In this document: positions 9,346-17,378 of the stretch, piece after piece | Numbering within the stretch: the first letter of the stretch is position 1 | Layout of the letters: each line of letters begins with the position of its first letter | NCBI GenBank assembly: GCA_019671135.1 | Contig: JAHRHY010000009.1 | Span: 2,253,659-2,317,658, forward strand | From: Linnemannia hyalina | Taxonomy: Eukaryota > Mortierellomycota > Mortierellomycetes > Mortierellales > Mortierellaceae | Length of the DNA: 64,000 nt | Direction of reading: 5' to 3' | The notes under the pieces: model-generated | Database searches by the model: none | Seen by the model: the letters and a program-made list of their open reading frames with translations, nothing else | Told to the model about the DNA's origin: nothing | Position numbers and translations under genes: made by a program

Positions 9346-9841
9346 GGAGGCCTTTCAAGTCCAAATTATCATATGGTGTTTGTTACATCTCTGCAGATCT
9401 TGACGATATCCACCGCGTCCATTAGAGGAGAGTGTATGTATGATACCAAGCATATAAGACAACCATTGTAACATTTTTTGTTTAACTATCCTACTAAACA
9501 CCAACCTATTCTCCAAACAACAAAGTCTTCTTATTTTTCGCTCACCAATATCTTGAATGTGTTCATCTACTATTAAACTGTACCCATCACTGCAAGATTC
9601 GCCTGAGTAGTTCTTGTATGTGATCATCTAAAGCACTTGCACTCTCAACTGTATCTTTGTCGTGAAATACAGGGGAGAGATTACATTTTAAAAAAAAATT
9701 GTGCTATCTGTTGCTATTTTATCCTATGTTCTGTTGCCGACTGTGAAGAGATATATCAGCTATGGAAGTCAACACTCCGTTCCTTGGGCTTTGGATATTT
9801 TTTATATGCTTTTTTATATCCTCTGCACATGAAGGGGCCGC
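9346..9841 (+). repeat. Right direct terminal repeat of element A
   Basis: It is the same 496 bp as 4356-4851 in the same orientation. It begins 123 bp after the ORF2 stop and may supply the transcript end. Its end abuts TAT and the second half of gag. The inner flank (CACCTA before GGAG) is the same as in element B. Confidence 0.92.
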
Positions 9842-10183
9842 TATGGAGATCGACACCCTCCATGTTGCTATCAACAACCTCTCCGCACAAGTCAGCTACC
9901 TTTCGCGCCGATCCGGCTACAACCACAGCCAGCACAACACCAAACCCTTTATCTACAACCCCAATACCCACTACAAACCCGGCGGTCCTCTTCCTCCCAA
10001 GCTATCACAAGAAGAGAAAGACTACCTCTACAAGAATGGTGGCTGCTACAAGTGCCGTAAACTTGGCCACCTTGGGCCCGATTGCAGGACTTTTCCTTCG
10101 ACTTCACGCCCGGCACGACAGTTCAACAATATCGAGGTTGCCGACACCCCAACCCCTCAACAGGCTACTTCCCAGGCTCAGTC

Positions 10184-10190
10184 GGGAAAA
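10184..10190 (+). promoter_or_regulatory. -1 ribosomal frameshift heptamer G GGA AAA (Ty3 element 2)
   Basis: In the gag frame the codons read tcG GGA AAA gcc, a canonical X XXY YYZ slippery site, 13 bases before the gag stop. A one-base backward slip enters the pol frame, which is open from there to 14200. The same heptamer in the same place is present in Ty3 element 3 (49626-49632). Confidence 0.82.
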
Positions 10191-13100
10191 GCCAACAGCA
10201 ACTAGAAGACGTCCAGGTTCTAGTTGCTGCTGCCCCCTCCTCTGCTCCTCTGGACCAGAGGAGTAAGCCTCTTTCTTCAGATAAGTTTTCCTCTTTTTCT
10301 TTTTCGAATAAACGACTTTCTCTGCCCAAAGACCTTGCTCCTCTCCCCTCCCCCGCTGCCATTACACTTGTTGATCCCTCGCCCCCTGTCCCTTCTCCCA
10401 TTATCATTGAGCTCCCCGCTGTATGCACCTCCCCTGTTCAAGAGGGGGCTGGATTGGCTGCTACAGTGGACCTGGACCCACCTATGTCGCCCCTCGTTCT
10501 AGCCCCCACGCCTGGTTCGTCTGTTCCATCTACCACGCCCGTGCCTGAGACCGTACCTGTCTTTTCCACAATGACCAAGAGCAAAATCCGCCGGTTGCGA
10601 AAAAGGGGCATTGGTGTGTCTACGTTCACTGCCGAGCAAGCCAAGACTACCCTCCTCACCTTTGTCTGCAATGTTAATGGTCACTCCGCTCGGATCCTCA
10701 TCGACGGTGGAGCTCAAGGCAACGTCATCAGCTCTTCTTTTGTAAAGCGACATCAAATTCCTCTTCACTCTTCTTCTCCCATCCCCATTGTCCTCCCCGA
10801 CGGATCTCGCTCCTTCTCTGCCCACACCGCCCACATCACCTTTGCACGACAACAATACTCCACCACTCTCGATCCCCTCGTCTACCCTTTAAAGAGCTAC
10901 GACCTCCTCCTTGGCAAACCTTGGCTCACACAAACCAACCCTCTCATCAACTGGCGAACCAACAACCTCCGCATCCGCTACAACGACATCGACATAGACT
11001 GGGACTGTACCGGCTTTCAGTCATCTTCCATCAGCACTCGCACTCGCGGCCTTCTCCTCTCCCACATCCACTTCTACACAGAGGCAACAACCCCCGGCAG
11101 CGAAATATACCTTGCCCTCATTCGTTCCAACGACAAAGACAACGACAAAGACAACAACAACAATAACGACAATGACAATGACCAGCCCACCTCTAACCAA
11201 CAACTGCCCTCGATCACTCCCATCACACCACGACCACCTCCCTCTCTTCCCCCTGACATCCACTCCATTGTTCACGACGAGTTCCCCGACGTTTTTCCCT
11301 CTTCACTTCCTTCTGGTCTACCTCCGGACCGTGGAGATGCCATGCGCATCGAAACGGACCCGAGCGCTGACCCTCCTTTCAAGCCCGTTATTCGTTTGTC
11401 TATTGCAGAGTTGGACGAATTGAAGAAGCAACTTGATGAGTTACTCTCTAAAAAACTCATCAAGCCCAGCACTTCTCCCTACGGCGCCCCAGTGCTCTTT
11501 GTCAAGAAGGCCGACGGTTCTCTACGTATGTGTGTTGACTATCGTGGTCTCAACCGCATTACAAGAAAGAACCGCCATCCCTTACCTAGAATTGATGAGT
11601 TGATCGACCGTTTTCGGGGCGCAAAGTACTTTACCAAGTTGGACTTAATCTCGGGGTATCATCAACAACGCATCTATGAGCCTCACACTCATAAGACTGC
11701 CTTCCGTTGTCGATACGGGCACTTTGAGTTCAACGTCGTCCCCTTTGGCCTCACCAACGCCCCAGCCTCCTTCTCCAACATGATGCTCAAGGTCCTTGAT
11801 CCCGTCCTTGACAAGTGGGTGGTCGTCTATCTTGACGATATTCTGATATACTCCAAGACCAAGGCCGAACATCTCCGTCATATTCGCAGTGTTCTCTCTC
11901 TCCTCCGCCAGCACGGTCTCTATGCAAAGTTGAGCAAGTGCTCCTTTATGCAAGAAGAGACTGAGTTCCTCGGTCATGTCATTACCAAGGATGGTTTACA
12001 CACCAATGCCGGTCTTGTTCGCGCCATTCGAGAGTGGCCTCGCCCAACAAAACAAAAGGACGTTCGACAGTTCATTGGGTTAGCTCAGTTCTACCAGCAG
12101 TATATCCACAATTTTGCTGACATCGCTCTTCCCCTCACGTCTCTACTAGGTGAAGGTCGCCAGTTTGTCTGGGATGATGCCACCGAGTCCGCTTTTCGTG
12201 CACTCAAGGATGCCATCAGCTCTGCCCCAGTATTACGCATCTTTGACCCAGACCTACCCTCGATCGTCGAGACCGATGCATCGGGTTATGCTGTTGGCGC
12301 GGTCCTCTTCCAGATAGACGCTGATGGGTTTGCACGACCCGTGGCCTTCACCTCGCGAAAGATGAATTCTGCAGAACGGAATTACCCAACTCATGAGCAA
12401 GAGCTCCTCGCTGTGGTCCACGCACTCAAGACCTGGCGGTATTACCTTGACGGCTCCCATTTTATTGTGTATACCGATCATGATACGCTCCGTCATTTCC
12501 CCACGCAACCCAAGCTCACTCGAAGACAAGCACGTTGGATGGAGCTTCTACAAGAGTATGACTTTGATTTCAAGTTCAAGCGTGGCGCTGACAATGTCGT
12601 TCCTGATGCCCTCTCTCGGCGTCCGGACCACCGCGTACCAAACCCCCCACCCCTCTCAGTCAATGCACTTGACCTTCAAGCGGACACAGGTTTGAGGCAG
12701 CGCCTGATCGAAGGGTATCAAAACGATCCTCGTCTTGGCCCTATCTATCAAAGCTGCCTCCGAGGCAAGTCACCATCCCTTTACTCATTGTATAATGGCT
12801 TATTGTATGTTGAGCGGCATGGTGATACCCTACTCTGCATACCAAAGTTCTCTGACCTACGCCTTCTTCTTCTTCATGATGTTCATGATGCTGCCATTGC
12901 TGGCCACCTGGGGTTCGATAAAACGTACACTACCTTACGCCGCCTGGCCTACTGGCCCAAGATGTCTGTTGATGTCCGTAACTACGTGGCTTCTTGCTCA
13001 AGCTGCCAGCGAAACAAGGCTGTTCGTCGCCTTCCTGCCGGTCTGCTCCATCCCTTGGAAGTTCCTGAGCAGCGCTGGGATACCGTTACCATGGATTTTG

Positions 13101-14200
13101 TCGTCAAGTTACCTATGACCGCCCGAAAGCACGATGCCATTACCGTCTTTGTAGACAAGGTCTCAAAACAAGTGCACTTCGCCCCAAGTCGCACCACAGA
13201 CACCGCCACCGATGTTGCCAATTGTTTCTTCTCCAACATCTTTCGCCTCCATGGTCTCCCCCTCACCATCGTCTCCGACAGAGATACAAAATTCACCAGC
13301 ACTTTTTGGCGTCGACTACAGGAACGCTTAGGCACCAAGCTTGCCATGTCCTCCTCCTTCCACCCACAGACGGACGGCCAGTCGGAAAGGGCCATTCAAA
13401 CCCTCAAGACCATGCTGCGCGCCCTGGTGAATCACAAACAAGACGACTGGGACCTGTACCTACCTGCCGCCGAGTTGGCATACAACAATGCGGTCCACTC
13501 GTCCACAGGCGTCTCGCCATTTTTTCTGAACCATGGTTTCCATCCTCGAGTACCGGCCTCTCTCCTCGGACCCACGGGTGTCTCTGACCCTGCTTCCTTG
13601 TCGGACTTTGACTCGTTTGTCTATGCTCAGCAATCAGCCCTCGCTACTGCCCGCGATAGTCTCCTTACCGCACAAGCCGTGCAGGCCAAGCATGCCGATG
13701 CTCACCGTCGTTCCCACTCTTACCAAGTCGGCGATCAAGTCCTTCTTAGCACCGAGAACATCACAACAGCCTACGACTCCAGCCGACCAGCCTCCTCCCT
13801 TCAGGCCCGTTACTTTGGTCCCTTCACCCTGCTGGCACAACGTTCGCCGGTCTCCTTCCAGGTCGAGCTTCCTCCCACCATGCGCATTCATGATGTGTTC
13901 CATGTCGACCGCCTCAAACCATACCTCCCCTCCCCGGAGTCGTTGGGCCGTCGGGTAGCACCTCCACCCGACCCCGAAATTGTTGATGGAGAAATTGAGT
14001 ACGAGGTTGAAGCCATCTTGGACCACCGCACAAAGCGCCGCAAGATCGAGTTTCTTGTCAAATGGCTCGGATACGATGCAGCCAAGGACTCCACCTGGGT
14101 TCCCTTCAAGGACATGGCCAATAGTCCGGATATTCTTCGCACATACTGTCAAACACACGATCTGCTTTATTTATTAGGGGAAGGTGTCACAGTATTATAA
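10190..14200 (+). CDS. Ty3 element 2 pol polyprotein
   Basis: The frame is entered by -1 frameshifting and is uninterrupted for 1336 codons. In order it encodes an aspartic protease (ILIDGGAQGNVI, with DGG in place of the common DSG, and LLLGKPWL), a reverse transcriptase (VDYRGLNRITRKN, FTKLDLISGYHQ, YLDDILIYS), an RNase H (VETDASGYAVGAVLF, YPTHEQELLAVV, YTDHDTLRHF), an integrase (HHCC with CSSCQRNK, then DFV, DRDTKFTS and E in TDGQSERAI) and a chromodomain (EAILDHRTKRRKI, KWLGYDAAKDSTWVP). All catalytic motifs look intact. Its own gag is broken, but Pol could act in trans. The polypurine tract follows 20 bp before the 3' LTR. Confidence 0.95.
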   Translation, partial: SQQQLEDVQVLVAAAPSSAPLDQRSKPLSSDKFSSFSFSNKRLSLPKDLAPLPSPAAITLVDPSPPVPSPIIIELPAVCTSPVQEGAGLAATVDLDPPMSPLVLAPTPGSSVPSTTPVPETVPVFSTMTKSKIRRLRKRGIGVSTFTAEQAKTTLLTFVCNVNGHSARILIDGGAQGNVISSSFVKRHQIPLHSSSPIPIVLPDGSRSFSAHTAHITFARQQYSTTLDPLVYPLKSYDLLLGKPWLTQTNPLINWRTNNLRIRYNDIDIDWDCTGFQSSSISTRTRGLLLSHIHFYTEATTPGSEIYLALIRSNDKDNDKDNNNNNDNDNDQPTSNQQLPSITPITPRPPPSLPPDIHSIVHDEFPDVFPSSLPSGLPPDRGDAMRIETDPSADPPFKPVIRLSIAELDELKKQLDELLSKKLIKPSTSPYGAPVLFVKKADGSLRMCVDYRGLNRITRKNRHPLPRIDELIDRFRGAKYFTKLDLISGYHQQRIYEPHTHKTAFRCRYGHFEFNVVPFGLTNAPASFSNMMLKVLDPVLDKWVVVYLDDILIYSKTKAEHLRHIRSVLSLLRQHGLYAKLSKCSFMQEETEFLGHVITKDGLHTNAGLVRAIREWPRPTKQKDVRQFIGLAQFYQQYIHNFADIALPLTSLLGEGRQFVWDDATESAFRALKDAISSAPVLRIFDPDLPSIVETDASGYAVGAVLFQIDADGFARPVAFTSRKMNSAERNYPTHEQELLAVVHALKTWRYYLDGSHFIVYTDHDTLRHFPTQPKLTRRQARWMELLQEYDFDFKFKRGADNVVPDALSRRPDHRVPNPPPLSVNALDLQADTGLRQRLIEGYQNDPRLGPIYQSCLRGKSPSLYSLYNGLLYVERHGDTLLCIPKFSDLRLLLLHDVHDAAIAGHLGFDKTYTTLRRLAYWPKMSVDVRNYVASCSSCQRNKAVRRLPAGLLHPLEVPEQRWDTVTMDFVVKLPMTARKHDAITVFVDKVSKQVHFAPSRTTDTATDVANCFFSNIFRLHGLPLTIVSDRDTKFTSTFWRRLQERLGTKLAMSSSFHPQTDGQSERAIQTLKTMLRALVNHKQDDWDLYLPAAELAYNNAVHSSTGVSPFFLNHGFHPRVPASLLGPTGVSDPASLSDFDSFVYAQQSALATARDSLLTAQAVQAKHADAHRRSHSYQVGDQVLLSTENITTAYDSSRPASSLQARYFGPFTLLAQRSPVSFQVELPPTMRIHDVFHVDRLKPYLPSPESLGRRVAPPPDPEIVDGEIEYEVEAILDHRTKRRKIEFLVKWLGYDAAKDSTWVPFKDMANSPDILRTYCQTHDLLYLLGEGVTVL
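14172..14184 (+). promoter_or_regulatory. Polypurine tract of Ty3 element 2
   Basis: TTATTAGGGGAAGG abuts the 3' LTR start at 14185. The same AGGGGAAGG precedes the 3' LTR of Ty3 element 3, and this is the usual plus-strand primer position. Confidence 0.75.
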
Positions 14201-14423
14201 TCTGTTGTGACCCTAGATCATTAGCGTCATCTAACCACTGTCTCATCTAACCACATTAACACCTAATTACATCCCCATCTAACCACATCACCACCTCACC
14301 ACATCACCACCATCCTGGAGCCCATAGCCTAGCACACATAAATACCCTGGCTCCCCTGTACAATAAACACCATCCGTTCTGCCTCCTGCTCTTGTCTATC
14401 ACCCTTCTTCTGTTGCTATTACA
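14185..14423 (+). repeat. 3' LTR of Ty3 element 2
   Basis: It is 239 bp against 240 bp for the 5' LTR, with TATTA for TATCA, TTAAC for TTATC and one T fewer near the end. It is followed immediately by ATGCGAATGCG of a MITE half. Confidence 0.95.
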
Positions 14424-14461
14424 ATGCGAATGCGAATGCACTATGTTCTTGAGAAACACTA
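14424..14461 (+). repeat. Right half of a hAT-like MITE at the LTR junction
   Basis: The 38 bp after the LTR match the right end of the MITE at 36219-36321 (GCGAATGCACTATGTTCTT, then GAGAAACACTA). The left half is not present at the other LTR. Confidence 0.75.
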
Positions 14462-14603
14462 GTCATTGACATTAGAAAAACCTAATGCGAGAAAACCCGC
14501 TTGAAATAAACTGACGTCACATTGAACATTTTTGTCAAAAAAGAGATCGTTCACATGCACTCCACTTTCATCTCCCTTCTTTCACCCTTCGCTTCATCAT
14601 CAT

Positions 14604-14736
14604 TAATGTTTCTCAAATGCGAATGCGAATAAATAGATTTTACATTGGTTTTACATAATGCGAATGCGAATGCTACTTCGATTCGATCCGCATTTTGCAG
14701 GCAAATAAAGGGTGCGAATAATTCTGAGAAACACTG
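14604..14736. mobile_element. hAT-like MITE, 133 bp
   Basis: The ends TAATGTTTCTCAAATGCG and GAGAAACACTG are imperfect inverted repeats. ATCATCAT flanks both sides (14596-14603 and 14737-14744), an 8 bp target duplication as hAT elements make, although the sequence is simple. Inside are repeats of ATGCGAATGCGAATGC. There is no coding capacity. Confidence 0.72.
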
Positions 14737-14744
14737 ATCATCAT

Positions 14745-15449
14745 CTATACTTTCATTCGCTCTTCCCACCATAAGACACGATGCCCGCAATTAGCAGAGC
14801 AAAAAAATAAAAATGTATACACATCTCATTTTTCCTTGTATGTACACTCATGTTGCTAGTAAAGTGCAGTCATGGTGGAGGCAAGGCGCATCTAATAACT
14901 AAAAATAACAGATTTCTGGATCCCATTAAACATCATCAGGATAAACTTGACATTACGGCCCCAGCATCCATCCATACTCAGCAGGCGAAACTTGGCATAG
15001 CTCTTGATCGTGTACTTGGAGTACTTGCTTTCGCCACCTCGTCCAATATCAGCTTCTAAAGTGCTCCACAAAAGTGTTCAACCAAAACACGATTTTGCCG
15101 TTTTTTTTGAAATGCTCATTCACCAATGTTTCAACCGGTCCCCAGATTCCAGTCATTCATTTTCTTGAATCGTAACCCCATTCACCATCACTTGCTTTTT
15201 TTTTGCATGGACCGACATTGGATCATCGCCGGAATTGAAATGCCTAACTCTGTTTGAACAGTTAAATGGATTACATGCATCACGATCTCCTTTTTCAACT
15301 TGCGGAGTCTTCGTAGTTTCTTATTACCTCTACATTTTAATGAGTTACTTCCTCAATTCCTATATGACATTGTGTCAAGGTTTGGAGTTCCTACTTATTG
15401 TCTTTTGTATGTGACTTATATGCATGAGTTTACATGGGTTTAGCGCGTA
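14745..15449. other. Spacer without recognised gene
   Basis: This AT-rich stretch lies between the MITE and the Helitron. A 69-codon frame at 14850 has no recognisable motif and I do not support it as a gene. Confidence 0.6.
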
Positions 15450-15599
15450 TCTACTAATACAAAATCGTTATCTCCATCACCTGACTTATCGTAAATCATG
15501 TGATGTTCCCTCTTTCTCTTTCTCATGGTGTTGTGGTGTGTGTATGGTGTGTATGGTGTATATGTAGTGTGTGTGTAAGTGTTTGTGTGTGTTGTGTGC

Positions 15600-15660
15600 G
15601 TTTTTTTTTTTAGCTTAAAGTTAATTAAAATGAAAGTTAATTAAAAATGAGAAAATGATA
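15600..15660. other. Low-complexity T and AT run in Helitron 1
   Basis: A TG-rich run (about 15535-15600), a T run and a repeated AAAGTTAATTAAAA lie between the Helitron 5' end and the iteron array. No gene is seen. Confidence 0.5.
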
Positions 15661-15677
15661 GATGGATGTGGGATGCG

Positions 15678-15798
15678 ATGAGAGCCATACCGGTAAGCAG
15701 ATCTACCGGTAAGCAGATCTTCCGGTAAGCATGTTAAAATGCGGAATGAGAGCCATACCGGTAAACTGATCTGCCGGTAAGCATGTTAAAAATGCGGA
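15678..15798 (+). repeat. CCGGTAAGC iterons near the Helitron 5' end
   Basis: Two longer units start ATGAGAGCCATACCGGTAA (15678 and 15746) and end CCGGTAAGCATGTTAAAA. Within them the core CCGGTAAGC or CCGGTAAAC occurs five times. They lie 230-350 bp inside the TC end and about 150 bp upstream of the first ORF. Clustered short repeats of this kind could bind the Rep protein or be promoter elements; neither is shown. Confidence 0.8.
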
Positions 15799-15892
15799 AA
15801 TGGAGAATGTAGAGAGTAGAGCCGATGGCTTTTTCTTTCTCTTTTTTTCGGACAAGAATATTTCCTTTCCTTTCCTTTCCTTTCCTTACCTC

Positions 15893-15924
<32 letters not shown>

Positions 15925-15940
15925 TCTGTCAGTAGCCAGC

Positions 15941-16951
15941 ATGCCTTCCACTCGCTCTCGCCGTGTCGCTCTTACTTCAACATCCACCTCCAATGTCTCT
16001 CCCCCTGCGACCTTTACAGGATATAAACGAACCAAGGCAATGAATTCAACAAGGTCGCAGATGACCAAGTCGGTCACGTTCTCTCCCCTTTCCGCCCGGC
16101 ACACTGCCACCAGCTCTACTGCTACCGCTCCCTCTGTTTCCTTCGCTCCCTACTCTCTTCCTACCAAACACACCAAGCGCTCCATCAAGCGCCGCACCAT
16201 CAATAACACTAAACCCAAACCCAAGGCCATTACTCCTTACTCTTCCTCCTCTCCCTCTTCTTCCTCCCCGTCTTCCTCCATCAGCAGGTGTTCCAAGTGT
16301 CGTGGAACCGACCACCAAAGATCGACGAGTCGACGCTGCCCATACTATAAAGGGAAGCAAACGACAAGTGCAAGGATCAACAATACTCAAAAGCATTATT
16401 CCTACAGCGTCAACTACTATGAAGCCATCTTTGACACCATCTCAGACGACGACATCCTCGCTGCACTTGCTGAGGTCGATCAGGATCAGGATCCAAACAC
16501 GACAAGTCAGTCTACCATTGTGGTGGATGTTAATGATAGCGAGGACGAATCGATCATAGACGACAACGACGATGACCTCGCTGCATTCGCTGAGGTCGTT
16601 CAGGATCAGGATCCAAACACAACAAGTCAGTCTACCATTGTGGTGGATGATTATGAGGATAGCAATAGCGAGGATGAGCCGCTCATAAGGCGGCGCCCAG
16701 GTTGGAAAAGCGTTTCCAGTTCGGAGTCAATCCAACTCGACGATGAAAGCGAGGATGATCTGCAGAGGCCATTAACACAAGTCATATCAACACAAAGCTC
16801 CTCTTCCAGTCATGCAAGCACTTCAAGCACTTTGTTGCCCGAGTGGACCTCTCCAATGCCCTCCACCATGGATACTGCTTCTGGATGCATGGCCATTGTA
16901 TGTCCCACCTGTTCATCACAACTATTACTTTCAGCTGTATTACAGAACTAA
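15941..16951 (+). CDS. Helitron-borne zinc-knuckle protein
   Basis: This 336-residue protein opens at an ATG just after a long T run. The N-terminal third is Ser/Thr/Arg-rich and basic. A knuckle-like motif (CSKCRGTDHQRSTSRRCPYY, about residues 118-137) has the pattern C-x2-C-x4-H-x7-C. The same pattern occurs twice in the first exons of the Rep-helicase (CASCKQPGHSRNTSTKC and CQSCGRLGHSRKSHKDC). The C-terminal part is acidic, with an internal duplication of DQDPNTTSQSTIVVD, and ends with CPTC. Helitron 2 has a homologue of the first 180 residues at the same place, so it is an element gene and not chance cargo. It may be an accessory nucleic-acid-binding protein. Confidence 0.75.
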   Translation: MPSTRSRRVALTSTSTSNVSPPATFTGYKRTKAMNSTRSQMTKSVTFSPLSARHTATSSTATAPSVSFAPYSLPTKHTKRSIKRRTINNTKPKPKAITPYSSSSPSSSSPSSSISRCSKCRGTDHQRSTSRRCPYYKGKQTTSARINNTQKHYSYSVNYYEAIFDTISDDDILAALAEVDQDQDPNTTSQSTIVVDVNDSEDESIIDDNDDDLAAFAEVVQDQDPNTTSQSTIVVDDYEDSNSEDEPLIRRRPGWKSVSSSESIQLDDESEDDLQRPLTQVISTQSSSSSHASTSSTLLPEWTSPMPSTMDTASGCMAIVCPTCSSQLLLSAVLQN

Positions 16952-17378
16952 TTCCCATAAATATTAATAAAAATAAAACATTAAAAAAATGATGAAGCTC
17001 CGGGCTATTTTTTTTCAGTTATTTTATTCATTTGAACAACTCATAAAGGAAATAGAGCATAGAGCAGGCGGCTAAAGGCCTTCAAGGCTACACGAACCTA
17101 TACATTATTGGTCTTTATAGTTTCTTGAACCGGCCCATCTAATCAACCATCAACCATCAACCAGAGAGCATGTCCAGCCTAGAAAATAAAGGAGAAATGG
17201 AGAAAAAAACGATGGGATGGATAAACATAAAGGCGAAAGAGAAGAGAAAGAGGATGGTATCTCTTTTAGAGCCTGTTGTAATAAACATATAATAAGCTGT
17301 CTCAATCTACGCGCGCTCCAACATCATTTTTCCTTTCATTCCCTATCAACAGACACTTAAACACCTCACATTTCCAAA
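16952..17378. other. Spacer between the two Helitron genes
   Basis: This AT-rich stretch probably holds the 3' UTR of the zinc-knuckle gene and the promoter of the Rep-helicase gene. No clear TATA box or terminator can be assigned. Confidence 0.5.

Larger units (their letters stand above)
4356..9841 (+). mobile_element. Element A: DDE transposon with LTR-like direct terminal repeats
   Basis: The 5486 bp unit is bounded by two identical 496 bp direct repeats and encodes, on the plus strand, a PIF/Harbinger-like DDE transposase and a 740-residue accessory protein. It splits the gag of Ty3 element 2 and is flanked by TAT. The 5' end (GGAGGCCTTTCAAG) and the reverse complement of the 3' end (GCGGCCCCTTCATG) are imperfect inverted repeats. 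So each direct repeat has short inverted ends, as LTRs do. Elements B and C are further copies with the same order and orientation of repeats and genes. A DDE enzyme with direct terminal repeats hundreds of bases long is not the usual PIF/Harbinger layout. Confidence 0.88.
3658..10205 (+). pseudogene. Ty3 element 2 gag, split by element A
   Basis: Gag starts at the ATG at 3658 and runs to 4355, where element A interrupts it. The frame resumes at 9842-9847 and ends at the TAG at 10203-10205. Removing the insert and one TAT copy restores an unbroken reading frame (MEIDTLHVAINNL, like MEIDNIQIALNNI in the gag of Ty3 element 3). The first part is a retrotrans_gag capsid domain (WWRSSG, FLNFHTPPNA). 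The second part carries the zinc knuckle CYKCRKLGHLGPDC. Gag forms the virus-like particle. As it stands the protein would stop soon after 4360, so this copy cannot make Gag. Its last 16 bases hold the frameshift heptamer used to reach pol. Confidence 0.9.
3229..14423 (+). mobile_element. Ty3/gypsy chromovirus 2 (LTR retrotransposon, interrupted)
   Basis: Two LTRs (3229-3468 and 14185-14423) bound gag, a -1 frameshift site, and pol in the order protease, RT, RNase H, integrase, chromodomain. That order and the chromodomain define a Ty3 chromovirus. The LTRs differ by about two substitutions and one indel in 240 bp, so the insertion is young. A 5486 bp DNA transposon (4356-9841) sits in gag; without it the element is about 5.7 kb. 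The five bases outside the LTRs differ (TCCAG left, ATGCG right), so there is no target duplication. The left flank is a protease gene and the right flank a MITE half, which suggests recombination between elements. Confidence 0.93.

Noticed and set aside
14850..15059. 69-codon frame in the spacer before Helitron 1
   Set aside because: No motif, no second copy, and length expected by chance.
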